Shown here in pieces: positions 17,308-26,026 of a DNA stretch of 64,000 nucleotides. The notes under the pieces are model-generated. The model saw only the letters and a list, made by a program, of their open reading frames with translations. It did no database searches and was not told the origin of the DNA. The stretch's first letter is position 1; each line of letters begins with the position of its first letter. This stretch comes from Syntrophomonas sp. (GTDB taxonomy: Bacteria > Bacillota > Syntrophomonadia > Syntrophomonadales > Syntrophomonadaceae). The stretch covers positions 372,001 to 436,000 of the forward strand of contig JAENZE010000001.1 of NCBI GenBank assembly GCA_016841425.1, written 5' to 3'. The position numbers were made by a program, and so were the translations under genes.

Positions 17308-18182
17308 TGATGAATGTAGCATATTACCCCGGGTGTTCACTGCATGGACTGGCCAAGGAATACGGAATATCGGTAGAAGTGGTATGCAAACACCTTGGTA
17401 TTGAATTAAACGAGATTGAAGATTGGAACTGCTGCGGAGCAACAGCAGCCCACAGTTTAAATCACGAACTCACAATAAGTTTGAGTGCTCGTAATCTGGC
17501 TATTGCCAGAGACATGAATATGGATAAAGTGCTGGCACCCTGTGCGGGATGCTTTAGCCGATTAAAAGGTGCTTCTTATGAACTAAGAAATAATAAGGTT
17601 CTGGCTGCTGAGGTATCGGAAATTATTAAAAGCGAAGCACCAGTAGAACCAGAGGTCAATAATTTACTGCAGTTTATCATGGAAGAACAAGGATTGGATG
17701 CTTTAAAAGGAAAGGTCACTAAACCCCTGCAGGGATTAAAACTAGCTGCCTATTACGGTTGCTTGCTGACCAGACCCAAAGAAGTAGTGCAGTTTGATGA
17801 TCCTGAACAACCGGTATCTATGGATTTAGTTTTACAAGCACTGGGAGCCGAAACTGTAAACTGGGCTCATAAGGCTGAGTGTTGCGGTGGTGGATATGCT
17901 GCCAGCGATACTGATATAGTCCTGGATTTGAGTGGGCAGGTTCTGGATTCAGCAAAGAGAGCTGGAGCAGATGCGATTGTTGTTGCCTGTCCCATGTGCG
18001 GTGTAAACCTGGATACCAGACAAGAGGCTGTTTCCGCTAAGAAAGGCATAAAGTACGATTTGCCAGTTATATATCTTACTCAGTTAATGGGGATAGCCTT
18101 TGGATATTCCCCAGCGCAGTTGGGCCTGAAGCGACATCTAAATAGTCCATTCCCATTACTGCAAAGTAAAGGATTGGCATAG
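17307..18182 (+). CDS. HdrB-like CCG-domain protein (copy 2)
   Basis: The 291-residue protein has both CCG domains in classical form: YYPGCSLHG, WNCCGATAAH and LAPCAGCFSRL, then AYYGCLLTRP, AECCGGGYAASD and VACPMCGVNLD. It is closer to canonical HdrB than copy 1. GAGGGAGG lies just upstream; the second of two adjacent ATGs (17310) has the better spacing. It is the last gene of the sigma-54-driven operon; no clear terminator follows before the CoA-transferase genes. Confidence 0.88.
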   Translation: MMNVAYYPGCSLHGLAKEYGISVEVVCKHLGIELNEIEDWNCCGATAAHSLNHELTISLSARNLAIARDMNMDKVLAPCAGCFSRLKGASYELRNNKVLAAEVSEIIKSEAPVEPEVNNLLQFIMEEQGLDALKGKVTKPLQGLKLAAYYGCLLTRPKEVVQFDDPEQPVSMDLVLQALGAETVNWAHKAECCGGGYAASDTDIVLDLSGQVLDSAKRAGADAIVVACPMCGVNLDTRQEAVSAKKGIKYDLPVIYLTQLMGIAFGYSPAQLGLKRHLNSPFPLLQSKGLA

Positions 18183-18293
18183 GTTTGATGAGTTATTATG
18201 AATCTGCTGAAATCCGGTAGCTCATATAAGTATACGAAAGGTACACCATTGTAGATTAAATGAAATTGATGGTAAGCCTAACTTTTGCTTATA

Positions 18294-18321
18294 AAGGAGG
18301 TGAAAAAAAATGACTGACTAA
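18294..18321 (+). other. Strong ribosome-binding site followed by a three-codon frame (MTD-stop)
   Basis: AAAGGAGGTG (18294-18303) is followed by ATG ACT GAC TAA (18310-18321), 121 bp before the first CoA-transferase gene. It is either a minimal leader peptide or the remnant of a lost reading frame. A similar arrangement (ATG CAG TGC TAA at 26890-26901) precedes the second CoA-transferase pair. Confidence 0.3.
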
Positions 18322-18441
18322 TCATTGCTGAATTAGCCAGTCCAATAAAAAGACTCAATCTAATTATATTTCTATTACAGACAGATTAAAACTATCTTAA
18401 TTTAGAAAAATAACGGCCAAGTAAAAGAGGAGGGAAAGTCA

Positions 18442-19425
18442 TTGAACAAAAGCAAGCTCATCACCATGAAAGAAGCTGTTGAGCAGTACACTTATGACGG
18501 GATGTATTTCGGTCATGGCGGAGCACTGCCCGTAGGTTCAGATTGCATTTCGTTTTTTAGAGAAATGGTTAAAGTCGGCAGAAAGGATATCGACATTGCT
18601 TCCAACTGTAATTCCCAGGGGACTAATCTTCTGGCAGCGGTGGGTGGACTCAAACGGATGGAAGTTGGATTTTCCGGATTAGAAGTATACGGTTTTGCCA
18701 ATGGCTTAAAAAGGGCAGTTGAAACCGGGCAGACCGTCCTGGAAGATTACTCCAATGGTGCAATACCTATTCGTATGATGGCCGGGGCATTAAATTGGCC
18801 CTTCATACCTATGTTTATGAATACCGGCTGTGATCAGCAATGGGCATCAGCAGATGATCCGGAAAACTATCCCAACACCAAGAAGATCCCGGAAATAACC
18901 GATCCATTTACTGGCAGAATTTGCGGCGCATTCACTCCTATCAAACCTGATGTGGCAGCCATTCATGTTACCATGGCGGATATTTACGGTAATGCCATTA
19001 TGCTGGGAACCGAATGGAACCGTTATGAATTATCACGCTGCTCCAAGAAGGTAATCCTTTGTGCGGACAAGATAGTCGATACCGGGGTTATGAGACAATA
19101 TCCCAACCTGGTTAGAATTCCATATATAGTAGTCGATGCAGTTGTCTACGCTCCGTTCGGTGTATGGCCACAGTGCTCAACCGGTCTCTATGATAGTGAT
19201 GAAGAGCACATGTACTACATGAACAAGATGCTCAAGACTGAAGAAGGTACAAATGAATATCTGCAAGCGTTCGGTCAGTATGATGATGTCTTTGATTATG
19301 TAAATCTGGTCGGACAGGAAAGAATTGACAAAATAACTAAAACTGATACTGCTTTTTTGATGGATCCGTATAGGCAGTGGATTAAAACTGATGCGGAAAT
19401 CAAGGAACTCTTGGAAAGGAGGTAA
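18442..19425 (+). CDS. Glutaconate-type CoA-transferase, alpha subunit (pair 1)
   Basis: This is the A subunit of a family I CoA-transferase resembling glutaconate CoA-transferase, 327 residues. Typical parts are YDGMYFGHGGALPVGS near the start, VLEDYSNGAIPIRMMAGAL at about residue 95, the substrate-region segment KPDVAAIHVTMADIYGNA, and KKVILCADKIVDTG. Such enzymes move CoA from acetyl-CoA or another acyl-CoA onto a carboxylic acid. The TTG start is preceded by GAGGAGGG. The beta gene begins 4 bp after the stop. The adjacent carrier gene suggests an imported organic acid is the substrate; which acid cannot be read from sequence. Confidence 0.9.
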   Translation: MNKSKLITMKEAVEQYTYDGMYFGHGGALPVGSDCISFFREMVKVGRKDIDIASNCNSQGTNLLAAVGGLKRMEVGFSGLEVYGFANGLKRAVETGQTVLEDYSNGAIPIRMMAGALNWPFIPMFMNTGCDQQWASADDPENYPNTKKIPEITDPFTGRICGAFTPIKPDVAAIHVTMADIYGNAIMLGTEWNRYELSRCSKKVILCADKIVDTGVMRQYPNLVRIPYIVVDAVVYAPFGVWPQCSTGLYDSDEEHMYYMNKMLKTEEGTNEYLQAFGQYDDVFDYVNLVGQERIDKITKTDTAFLMDPYRQWIKTDAEIKELLERR

Positions 19426-19429
19426 GATC

Positions 19430-20224
19430 ATGGATTATACAAGACAAGAAATGATGGCAATTGCAACCGGTAGGGAGTTTAAAGACGGTGAACTGGCAAT
19501 ATTCGGAGTTGGACTGAGTATGCTGGCAGGATTTTTTGCCCAGAGAAACCATGCTCCTGGTTTAATGGCTTTTACTGAAGGCGGAGTTTATGGCTCTACT
19601 CCAGTAGGCGGATTACCCTGGGGTATAGAAGATAATCGGATATCTGCCAATGCGGTCAGCTTTACCAACGCTATTGATGCTCTGGGATTCCTGGTCGCCT
19701 CTGGAAGGGTTGATAATGCGGTTATCGGTGCAGCTGAAGTTGATAAATATGGCAATGTTAATACCACCGGAATATGGGCTCCCGATACCGAGCCTTGGAA
19801 AGTAGGCAAATATACCCTGCCCCGGGTCCGGTTAAATGGTTCCGGCGGTGCCAATGAAATTGCCACTGGAGCTAAAAAATATCTGCTTATGGTTACCCAT
19901 GAAAAGAAGAGATTTAATGAAAAAGTTGCTTATATCTCTTCACCAGGTTACCTGGATGGCGGAAACACACGTGAAAAATATGGTTTCCCAGGAGGCGGAC
20001 CATCCGCAATGATTACTACCCTGGGAATACTAAGACCTGATCCGGTGACCAAGGAATTTATCCTTACCGGTTATTATCCCTTCTCTTCAATTGAAGAGAT
20101 TAAAGAGAATACCGGTTGGGATCTCAAGGTAGCTCCAGATGTTCAGGTTATTCCTGAACCTACTGAAAAGGAACTGGAGAACCTGAGAGCAGTAGACGTA
20201 ACTGGTTCACTTAGAAAGAAATAA
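19430..20224 (+). CDS. Glutaconate-type CoA-transferase, beta subunit (pair 1)
   Basis: The 264-residue beta subunit should hold the catalytic glutamate that forms the glutamyl-CoA thioester. Glu50 in LMAFTEGGVYGSTP is the best candidate, matching the position near 54 in glutaconate CoA-transferase. Later segments include NGSGGANEIATGA and PGYLDGGNTREKYG. ATG 19430 has AAAGGAGG upstream and follows the alpha gene by 4 bp. Unlike the beta subunit of pair 2, this one keeps the acidic active-site residue. Confidence 0.9.
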   Translation: MDYTRQEMMAIATGREFKDGELAIFGVGLSMLAGFFAQRNHAPGLMAFTEGGVYGSTPVGGLPWGIEDNRISANAVSFTNAIDALGFLVASGRVDNAVIGAAEVDKYGNVNTTGIWAPDTEPWKVGKYTLPRVRLNGSGGANEIATGAKKYLLMVTHEKKRFNEKVAYISSPGYLDGGNTREKYGFPGGGPSAMITTLGILRPDPVTKEFILTGYYPFSSIEEIKENTGWDLKVAPDVQVIPEPTEKELENLRAVDVTGSLRKK

Positions 20225-20537
20225 TTGGTTTTAGTTAAGCTTAAGCAAAGTATCCCCAACAGTATCGTCAGTACACATTATGTGTGTCTATTCGTTACTG
20301 GTTAATTTAGCAAAACATGTTGTTCGTTCAAACAAACGATTGTGGGAGGGGGAGATAGAGGATAAGATTTAATCGCATTCTCTTTGTGACTGATTTCACT
20401 GCTACACAGAATAGTTCAACTTACTAATGCAGTGAGCATATTTGCGTATTGAATCGGTTGTGTATTGAATTAGGGTTCAAGGTTGGAAGCTTTCAGTTTT
20501 GCTAATGGGTTTAACTAGAGAGGAGGAAATAAGCTAA
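20225..20537. other. 313-bp gap before the CstA-like gene; no gene seen
   Basis: No credible reading frame, sigma-54 box or T-run terminator was found. GTATTGAAT occurs twice close together around 20450-20475. The strong GAGGAGG ribosome-binding site for the next gene lies at the end. A separate promoter for the carrier gene is possible but not recognised. Confidence 0.5.
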
Positions 20538-22193
20538 ATGACTACAACATCACTAACATTAATAGGAATGGCTATCTGGCTATTGGGATTTATTTTCGTT
20601 GGTGGCCATCTGCAAAAAGTGTATCTTAAATACAAACCCGGTAGGCCAGTACCGGCTGTTGAACTGCGAGATGATGTGGATTTTTATCCGGCCAATCCGG
20701 TCACTCTGTTCGGTGACCACTGGGCGTCAATCGCCGGGGGAGCGCCTCTAGCCGGGGGCGCAACCGGGGCTATGTGGGGTTTTCTGCCCGCTTTCCTGTA
20801 TATTACCATAGGTAATATATTCCTGGGCTCTCCTCATGACTATGCTACTATGCATGTATCTATGAGGAAAAAAGGAAAGACTATCGGGGGTCTGATATCT
20901 GAGCTCATCAGTGAAAGATCTGGAAAGATGGGGGTCGTTCTGGGATGGTTTAGTATCGCAGCTTTCACGGCTACTTTTCTAACCGCCTTGGCCAAGCTTT
21001 TCGTCGCGACACCGCAATTGACTCTGCCGACCATTGCCTTCACTGTCAGCGGTGTTATAATGGGGCTTCTGATTTATAAGGTTGGCTGGCCGGTTTCGTG
21101 GGCGACTACACTCGGAGTAATAATCGTGGCTATATGTGTGGTTCTGGGTCTTAAATACCCGATAAGCTTGCCGTTTTATGCTTGGTTCGCTATCTTCACA
21201 ATCTATCCGATAATATCAGCTTCCATTCCGGCCTGGATTCTGGTTGAACCAAGGAACTTCCTGAATTTCTGCTTCATGTGCGTTGGTTCGTTAGCCCTGT
21301 TGATAGGCTGTATTGTTGGTAATCTGCCGCTTCAGCTGCCGGCTGTTATTGCGACCACCGCAAAGGGGCCTCTATGGCCAATGTTGTTCTTGACTATATC
21401 ATGCGGTGCCTTGACCGGGATGCATTCCTTCTGGACCACGGGATATACCTCCAGAAGAATACCTGATGAAAAATTTGTGCGCCTGATAGGATATGGCGGA
21501 GAAGCATTGGAAGGATTAACAGCATTCGTGGCTTTGGCTTCTGCTGCAGTCTTGCCTCTGGCAGTCTATTCGGAATATATAGGTCAGGGATGGATATTCA
21601 TCCTCCAGAACGGGTATGCACAAATTGCCGGAAGCGTATTTACTTTCATTCCCCTTGAGGTATGGGCAGTATGGGGTGGATTACTAGGCAGCATATTCAT
21701 GATCACAACCCTGGAATCCGGTGGTAGAAATATGAGAATATTTATGCTGGAACTGTATACCATGGTAACTAAAAAAGCTATCAGCCCGCAAATGCAGACT
21801 CCTTCCAAGTGGGGAGCAGCCTCATTGTCACTGGGTGCCTGCGCAGCGCTGGCGCTATCCGGGGCCTGGTTCTATATATGGGTTCTTTTCCCGTGCCTGT
21901 CAAGTCTGCTGGCACTCATGTCCTTCATGACGGTTATCATCTGGCTCAAGCTGGTTGGCAGACCTACCGGGTATTTCTGGTTTGCCCTGATGTTTACCAC
22001 CTTTATCGTAGCAATACCAGGAGCGGTTTACCTCAGCTACACCTATGTAGTGCAAAACATGCTGTATCTGGCCTGGATACCGCCACTTGCTATTGTTATG
22101 ACACTGTTCTTCTACTTTGACTTCTTCAAGCGGAGAAATTCCATTACCGAAAAGGATATCGCTCTGGCCACCGCGGAGGAAGAAGCAATGTAA
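20538..22193 (+). CDS. CstA-family membrane carrier
   Basis: The 551-residue polytopic protein belongs to the carbon-starvation CstA family. The family signature is present near residues 45-85: DFYPANPVTLFGDHWASIAG, AGGATGAMWGFLP and IFLGSPHDYATM. About 13-15 hydrophobic segments follow. Known CstA proteins take up peptides or pyruvate and are about 700 residues; this shorter form lacks part of the C-terminal region. GAGGAGG precedes the ATG. Its place right after CoA-transferase pair 1 suggests that it imports the acid the enzyme activates (inference). Confidence 0.88.
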   Translation: MTTTSLTLIGMAIWLLGFIFVGGHLQKVYLKYKPGRPVPAVELRDDVDFYPANPVTLFGDHWASIAGGAPLAGGATGAMWGFLPAFLYITIGNIFLGSPHDYATMHVSMRKKGKTIGGLISELISERSGKMGVVLGWFSIAAFTATFLTALAKLFVATPQLTLPTIAFTVSGVIMGLLIYKVGWPVSWATTLGVIIVAICVVLGLKYPISLPFYAWFAIFTIYPIISASIPAWILVEPRNFLNFCFMCVGSLALLIGCIVGNLPLQLPAVIATTAKGPLWPMLFLTISCGALTGMHSFWTTGYTSRRIPDEKFVRLIGYGGEALEGLTAFVALASAAVLPLAVYSEYIGQGWIFILQNGYAQIAGSVFTFIPLEVWAVWGGLLGSIFMITTLESGGRNMRIFMLELYTMVTKKAISPQMQTPSKWGAASLSLGACAALALSGAWFYIWVLFPCLSSLLALMSFMTVIIWLKLVGRPTGYFWFALMFTTFIVAIPGAVYLSYTYVVQNMLYLAWIPPLAIVMTLFFYFDFFKRRNSITEKDIALATAEEEAM

Positions 22194-22256
22194 ATAGGAA
22201 TTCGCTAATTTTATTTAAAGAAGACTCTTAATGGGAACAATTAAATATGAGGGGAG

Positions 22257-22281
22257 GACCGGAGGAGTTTTTCCTCCGGTC
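22257..22281 (+). terminator. Strong hairpin after the CstA-like gene
   Basis: GACCGGAGGA (22257-22266) and TCCTCCGGTC (22272-22281) form a perfect 10-bp GC-rich stem with a 5-nt loop, 64 bp after the stop. No T-run follows, so termination is likely but not certain. Confidence 0.6.
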
Positions 22282-22599
22282 GGAACCTTTAAAGATTATA
22301 CCAATACAATGAAGAACGTCCACTGTTGTGCGAGTATGAAGCAAAATATGTAATAATAATACTAATTTAGGCATTCCGTTGCTCGCTCCTGTGCTGACAA
22401 CCAGGATCAGGCTGCCGGAAGAGGAGGGTTCAAACAGGAACCGCAAGTGTAGTTTGTTCAATGCCAGGGGTTTACGGGAAATGTTATGTTCCTCGATACA
22501 GTCCCTGACTGTGCAGGAAAACATGAGGATGAAGAGTTACCTTTCGTCAATATTGTTAAAGTTCTGGTAGGAAACCAGGTAATTGGAGGTGCTTTAAAA
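22282..22599. other. Gap of about 320 bp before the small winged-helix-like gene; no gene seen
   Basis: Short open frames cross this stretch on both strands, but none has a ribosome-binding site or recognisable content. A good GGAGGT (22585-22590) belongs to the next gene. Confidence 0.5.
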
Positions 22600-22866
22600 A
22601 TGGCAGATATTAATTTAACATTAGTGCAAAAACTTTATCTTGAAGCCTTAAAAGATGGTTCAAAAGATTCCAGTCAACTCATAAGCATAGTGAAGGATAA
22701 ACTTACTGAACTCAAAGGCGGTAATAACCCGGTGGGAGCAACGGCGAGATCTCAAGCCGTATTAGATGAGCTAACAAAAAATGGGTATATTGTTGTAGTT
22801 TCTAAAAAGCTATTTGGAGCTAAAACCTATGATATAACAGGAAAAGGCAGAGATGCAATTAGCTAA
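22600..22866 (+). CDS. Small winged-helix-like protein (88 aa)
   Basis: The 88-residue protein begins MADINLTLVQKLYLEAL and ends KKLFGAKTYDITGKGRDAIS. The helical first half followed by LDELTKNGYIVVVSKK and TYDITGKGRDAI looks like the recognition helix, wing and closing helix of small winged-helix proteins. That is inference from pattern, not a recognised family. ATG 22600 has GGAGGT 9 nt upstream; a longer frame from 22486 is less likely. Its last 14 bp overlap the start of the membrane protease gene, so the two are probably coupled. Confidence 0.65.
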   Translation: MADINLTLVQKLYLEALKDGSKDSSQLISIVKDKLTELKGGNNPVGATARSQAVLDELTKNGYIVVVSKKLFGAKTYDITGKGRDAIS

Positions 22867-23797
22867 GATCAATAAAAGGCTGTCCGGACTGGAAAAGAAT
22901 CTGGACAGCATTCAGGCGTTTCAGCAGAAGGGGTGTCCGGTTGAAAGTTCCATGGGCGATATATACCTGGACCTGAGAGGCATAGAAGAATACCTGAAAG
23001 GAGTTCGAGCTGAGGATAACAAAACGTTGGACCAGGAACTAGCTGAAACAACCGAAAGGTATAAAAATGTATTGGCTAAATTTGAGTCCATTGCGGATGA
23101 GGGCGGTTCACAGGATCAGGGTATGGTCATGGCAAGCAGCAGCACTCTTCCTGATTTCTTTTGTCGTATTACAGAACGTTACCGAAATGCGTGCAAGACA
23201 TTTGAGCAAATAGCAACCATGTTTGGAGTCGGAATGATCGGCTTTACTGTAATGGGTCCTGCTTATTTTCTGTCGGTTGGGAAATTTCCGTTCATTCAAT
23301 TTTCCGACGGAGTAGTATCTGCAATAAATGGGTTGGTATTCGTGGTTGGTATTATTGTAGGCTTATGCGTTCATGAATTTGCACACGGTATTGTTCTGGC
23401 TAATAACGGGATCAAAATTAAACGGGTAGGGGCGATGGCGGGTTCCATGGTTGGTGGTTTTGTAGAGGCTGATGAGACAAGTTTTTTCCAGGCCGATCCA
23501 AAGGTGCATTTGAGATTTAATGCCGCCAGCATCGGAACCAATGCCTTGTTAGCCGTGGTCTTGATTGTCATCGCACTTGTAACATCCTCCCAGGAAGTTT
23601 TATTCCTGGCATTGGGCAATTTATTTTTTGGGTTTATTAACTCCTACCCCATTAGCCCGCTGGACGGCGGTTGGGTATATGAGGATTTAATCAAATTGTA
23701 TATAAATAGCGAAAGAGCCAGGGATGTTTTCCTTGCTTTACCATTTGTTGTTTTTGTACTTTGGATTGTTCTTTTTATACGCTACGCTCTCCTGTAG
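22853..23797 (+). CDS. M50-type (site-2-protease-like) membrane metalloprotease with N-terminal coiled coil
   Basis: The 314-residue protein has a soluble, mostly helical N-terminal half of about 120 residues with a predicted coiled coil. A membrane half carries VHEFAHG (HExxH zinc motif, about residue 180) and NSYPISPLDGG (about 265), the second-site motif of S2P proteases. Four to six hydrophobic segments surround these. S2P enzymes cut membrane-bound substrates such as anti-sigma factors. The N-terminal coiled coil and the overlapping winged-helix-like gene suggest a paired regulator, which is speculative. No typical anti-sigma or sigma gene is adjacent. Confidence 0.8.
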   Translation: MQLAKINKRLSGLEKNLDSIQAFQQKGCPVESSMGDIYLDLRGIEEYLKGVRAEDNKTLDQELAETTERYKNVLAKFESIADEGGSQDQGMVMASSSTLPDFFCRITERYRNACKTFEQIATMFGVGMIGFTVMGPAYFLSVGKFPFIQFSDGVVSAINGLVFVVGIIVGLCVHEFAHGIVLANNGIKIKRVGAMAGSMVGGFVEADETSFFQADPKVHLRFNAASIGTNALLAVVLIVIALVTSSQEVLFLALGNLFFGFINSYPISPLDGGWVYEDLIKLYINSERARDVFLALPFVVFVLWIVLFIRYALL

Positions 23798-24181
23798 AAA
23801 TCGATAGTTACTTGTGGTTAAACCTGAATTCGAAAAATATCCTCAATCAGTTCTTTACGGCAAGTTCTTTTTAATTAATTTAAAACATCTATAGTTAGTT
23901 AATAAAACTGTTTTTAAGGTTTTATTACTATGAAAAGCTAAACTAGGAAGTTTGAGTGATTAAAATATAAGGCTTCAGGTATAACTTAAAGATTTACACC
24001 TAAAACTTGAGTATAAAGAGTTTTAATTGGATACTGTTTTTTAATTGTGTAACACGAGCCTTGAATAGATAATCCCCACAGGTTCTCTGTGGGGATTACT
24101 AATAAAAAAATAGATAATGAGCAAAGTCTGTATCCCGGTGTTCAGGTATATTAGCTTAAAAAATAAAAGGAGTTGATTTTT
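23798..24181. other. AT-rich gap of about 380 bp with one hairpin
   Basis: No gene was seen. A perfect 11-bp hairpin, TAATCCCCACA (24070-24080) with TGTGGGGATTA (24088-24098), lies near the right end. It is not followed by a T-run. It may terminate the protease transcript or belong to the leader of the next gene. Confidence 0.5.
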
Positions 24182-24745
24182 TTGTATTTACTTCTAGCTG
24201 GCCTGGTTGCAGTTGGATTCGTAGCTTATTTGTTATTGAATAACAGAAATATGAAAACATATAGACATTTTATGAAAAGAATGAAAAAGCTCGACAAATC
24301 GATTGATTTTTTTAATGCTACACAAAAATTCTCCAATCAAAATATGGCAATCGCGATAAATGAGGAAGAAAAAAAGCTTTGCGTAAGCACTATGAAAAAT
24401 GGCAATCCTGTTTCGCTGGTGCATACATTTAATGATATAATCTCTTGCGAAATTATTGAAAATGAGGTTGATGAAACAACCGCCTCAATAAGAGAAAAGA
24501 GAGTTGCAAATGTCCTGGCTGACACAGTTGGAAAGGTAACGGGGGAAAAGGAAGAGGAAGGCAAAATAAACAGAATAGATTTAAAAATATCATTCAAGGA
24601 TCCCCAGAACCCATTTGTGCTGGCTAACTTTCTATACTGGGAAGTCAGTAAACATAGCGATGAGTACAAAACTGCATCGAAATCCGCTAATTGCTGGTAT
24701 GGTATAATTAATGAAAGCATTAAAAAGGAAAGAGTTATGAATTAA
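24182..24745 (+). CDS. Membrane-anchored protein of unknown function (187 aa)
   Basis: One N-terminal transmembrane segment (LLLAGLVAVGFVAYLLL) is followed by a basic stretch and a soluble domain of about 150 residues with alternating beta-like segments (MAIAINEEEKKLCVSTM, FNDIISCEIIENEV, RIDLKISFKDP). The pattern of a cytoplasmic PH-like or DUF-type beta domain behind one helix is plausible, but I do not recognise the family. TTG 24182 has AAAGGAG 9 nt upstream; the in-frame TTG at 24173 would abut the ribosome-binding site. Terminator-like hairpins follow. Confidence 0.65.
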   Translation: MYLLLAGLVAVGFVAYLLLNNRNMKTYRHFMKRMKKLDKSIDFFNATQKFSNQNMAIAINEEEKKLCVSTMKNGNPVSLVHTFNDIISCEIIENEVDETTASIREKRVANVLADTVGKVTGEKEEEGKINRIDLKISFKDPQNPFVLANFLYWEVSKHSDEYKTASKSANCWYGIINESIKKERVMN

Positions 24746-24812
24746 ATTATAATCATCATCAAGCCAACATTAGACCCAAAGAGAATATGGGGGAAGTTGG
24801 CTTCATTATTGC

Positions 24813-24849
24813 CTAAAAAAAACCGAAGTAAACATAGTTCACTTCGGTT
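24813..24849 (-). terminator. Terminator for the minus-strand DUF1646 gene
   Basis: AACCGAAGT (24821-24829) pairs with ACTTCGGTT (24841-24849). On the minus strand the stem is followed by a T-run (the A-run at 24814-24820 on the plus strand). It terminates the convergent DUF1646 gene and can also act on the plus strand. A second imperfect hairpin AAGCCAAC...GTTGGCTT lies just before it. Confidence 0.8.
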
Positions 24850-24952
24850 AAATATTAGGGCAAGGCTGAAATAAACATCACCTTTGCCGGCTGCGCAAAT
24901 TTTACAATTCAAATGACCGACTTTAGTACCTGTTCTGTAACAGTATTCTTAT

Positions 24953-26026
24953 TTACAGATAGAACAATACAACAAACATTATTCCCATTACTATAAGCCC
25001 CAAAGGGGTCCCCAATTTAGCCCACTCTTTACTTGTTATCCTTAACCTGGAAGCACTTATAATGTTGGGGATATTACCTGGAATCAGCATACCACCGCTT
25101 ATCAACAATCCCATCAATATAGCCTTTATAGTTGCATCTCCCATAGAGTTGCTGATTTCTGCAGCGCATAGGGTAGCATTATCCAGGACCGCAGATACCA
25201 TATTGATCCAATATAATAACTGGGGGTTTAGTCCTAAGATATAGGCTTCTATCAAGGGTTCAAATCCTTCTCCCAGGAACACCAGAGCCATAACGAACAA
25301 GTAGACCTTTAAAGCACGAATAATGATACTCGCCCATGTATCCTCTTCCAGCGGTTCATCTTCAATAAGCGAATCTTCTGTGGCCTGTGGTTCAGCAGTC
25401 ATGGCCACTTGAATATAAATATTATTCTCCTTGGCGACTTTTAGAGTGTAGATGCCAGCCAGGACCGCGAAAAATACTACCATGGGGATAATATACATAG
25501 CCAGCAGATGGAATAAATAGAAAAAGCCTTCATCCAGCTTGGCAATGGCTATAGTTGCCAGCGGTTCTCCCACCGGGGTAAGTGTTGCTCCTAACCCGAT
25601 GGCAAAACAGGCCAGTATGCATACCACTATCTTATGCTGCCGTTTCAAGGGAAGTAAGGTGATGACCTCAACCAGAATAATTGATGCAACGATGGCAGTT
25701 ATAACACTTGATAGCAAACCCAGTATTAATACAACACCCAAAACTACAATCGCGACTGGAACTCTCAGCAGCAGTTTATTCATCAGGATGGAGAACTGGT
25801 CTTTAAGTAAGAAGAACAAAACCCCGGCAATCAGAACAACAGATGCGATCATAATCGGTTCCCTCAAAGCCTCCATAACCAGGTGGGTGGAAATCTTGCC
25901 TGAGACAATGGTGGCCGATATTCCCATTACAAATAGGAATGGCTCTAGATTTTCTTCGATTTTTTTTATCAAGAAAGGCAAAGCCAACACTAAAAGTAGT
26001 ATTACAGTAAGTCCAGCGATAACCAA
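24953..26026 (-). CDS. DUF1646 family membrane transporter
   Basis: The 357-residue protein has about ten hydrophobic segments and the conserved motif GATLTPVGEPLATIAI typical of DUF1646 (putative cation or Na+ transporters related to the ion-transporter superfamily). Its TTG start at 26024-26026 is preceded on the minus strand by AAGGGAAG. It is the only long minus-strand gene in the catabolic block, with its own terminator. In other bacteria, DUF1646 genes can be preceded by a Na+-sensing RNA; I could not confirm such a motif upstream. Transport substrate unknown. Confidence 0.85.
   Translation of the reverse strand: MVIAGLTVILLLVLALPFLIKKIEENLEPFLFVMGISATIVSGKISTHLVMEALREPIMIASVVLIAGVLFFLLKDQFSILMNKLLLRVPVAIVVLGVVLILGLLSSVITAIVASIILVEVITLLPLKRQHKIVVCILACFAIGLGATLTPVGEPLATIAIAKLDEGFFYLFHLLAMYIIPMVVFFAVLAGIYTLKVAKENNIYIQVAMTAEPQATEDSLIEDEPLEEDTWASIIIRALKVYLFVMALVFLGEGFEPLIEAYILGLNPQLLYWINMVSAVLDNATLCAAEISNSMGDATIKAILMGLLISGGMLIPGNIPNIISASRLRITSKEWAKLGTPLGLIVMGIMFVVLFYL

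Noticed and set aside
22379-22570. 63-codon frame between the CstA-like gene and the winged-helix-like gene
   Set aside because: It has no ribosome-binding site and no family-like sequence, and it ends in another frame before the clear start at 22600.
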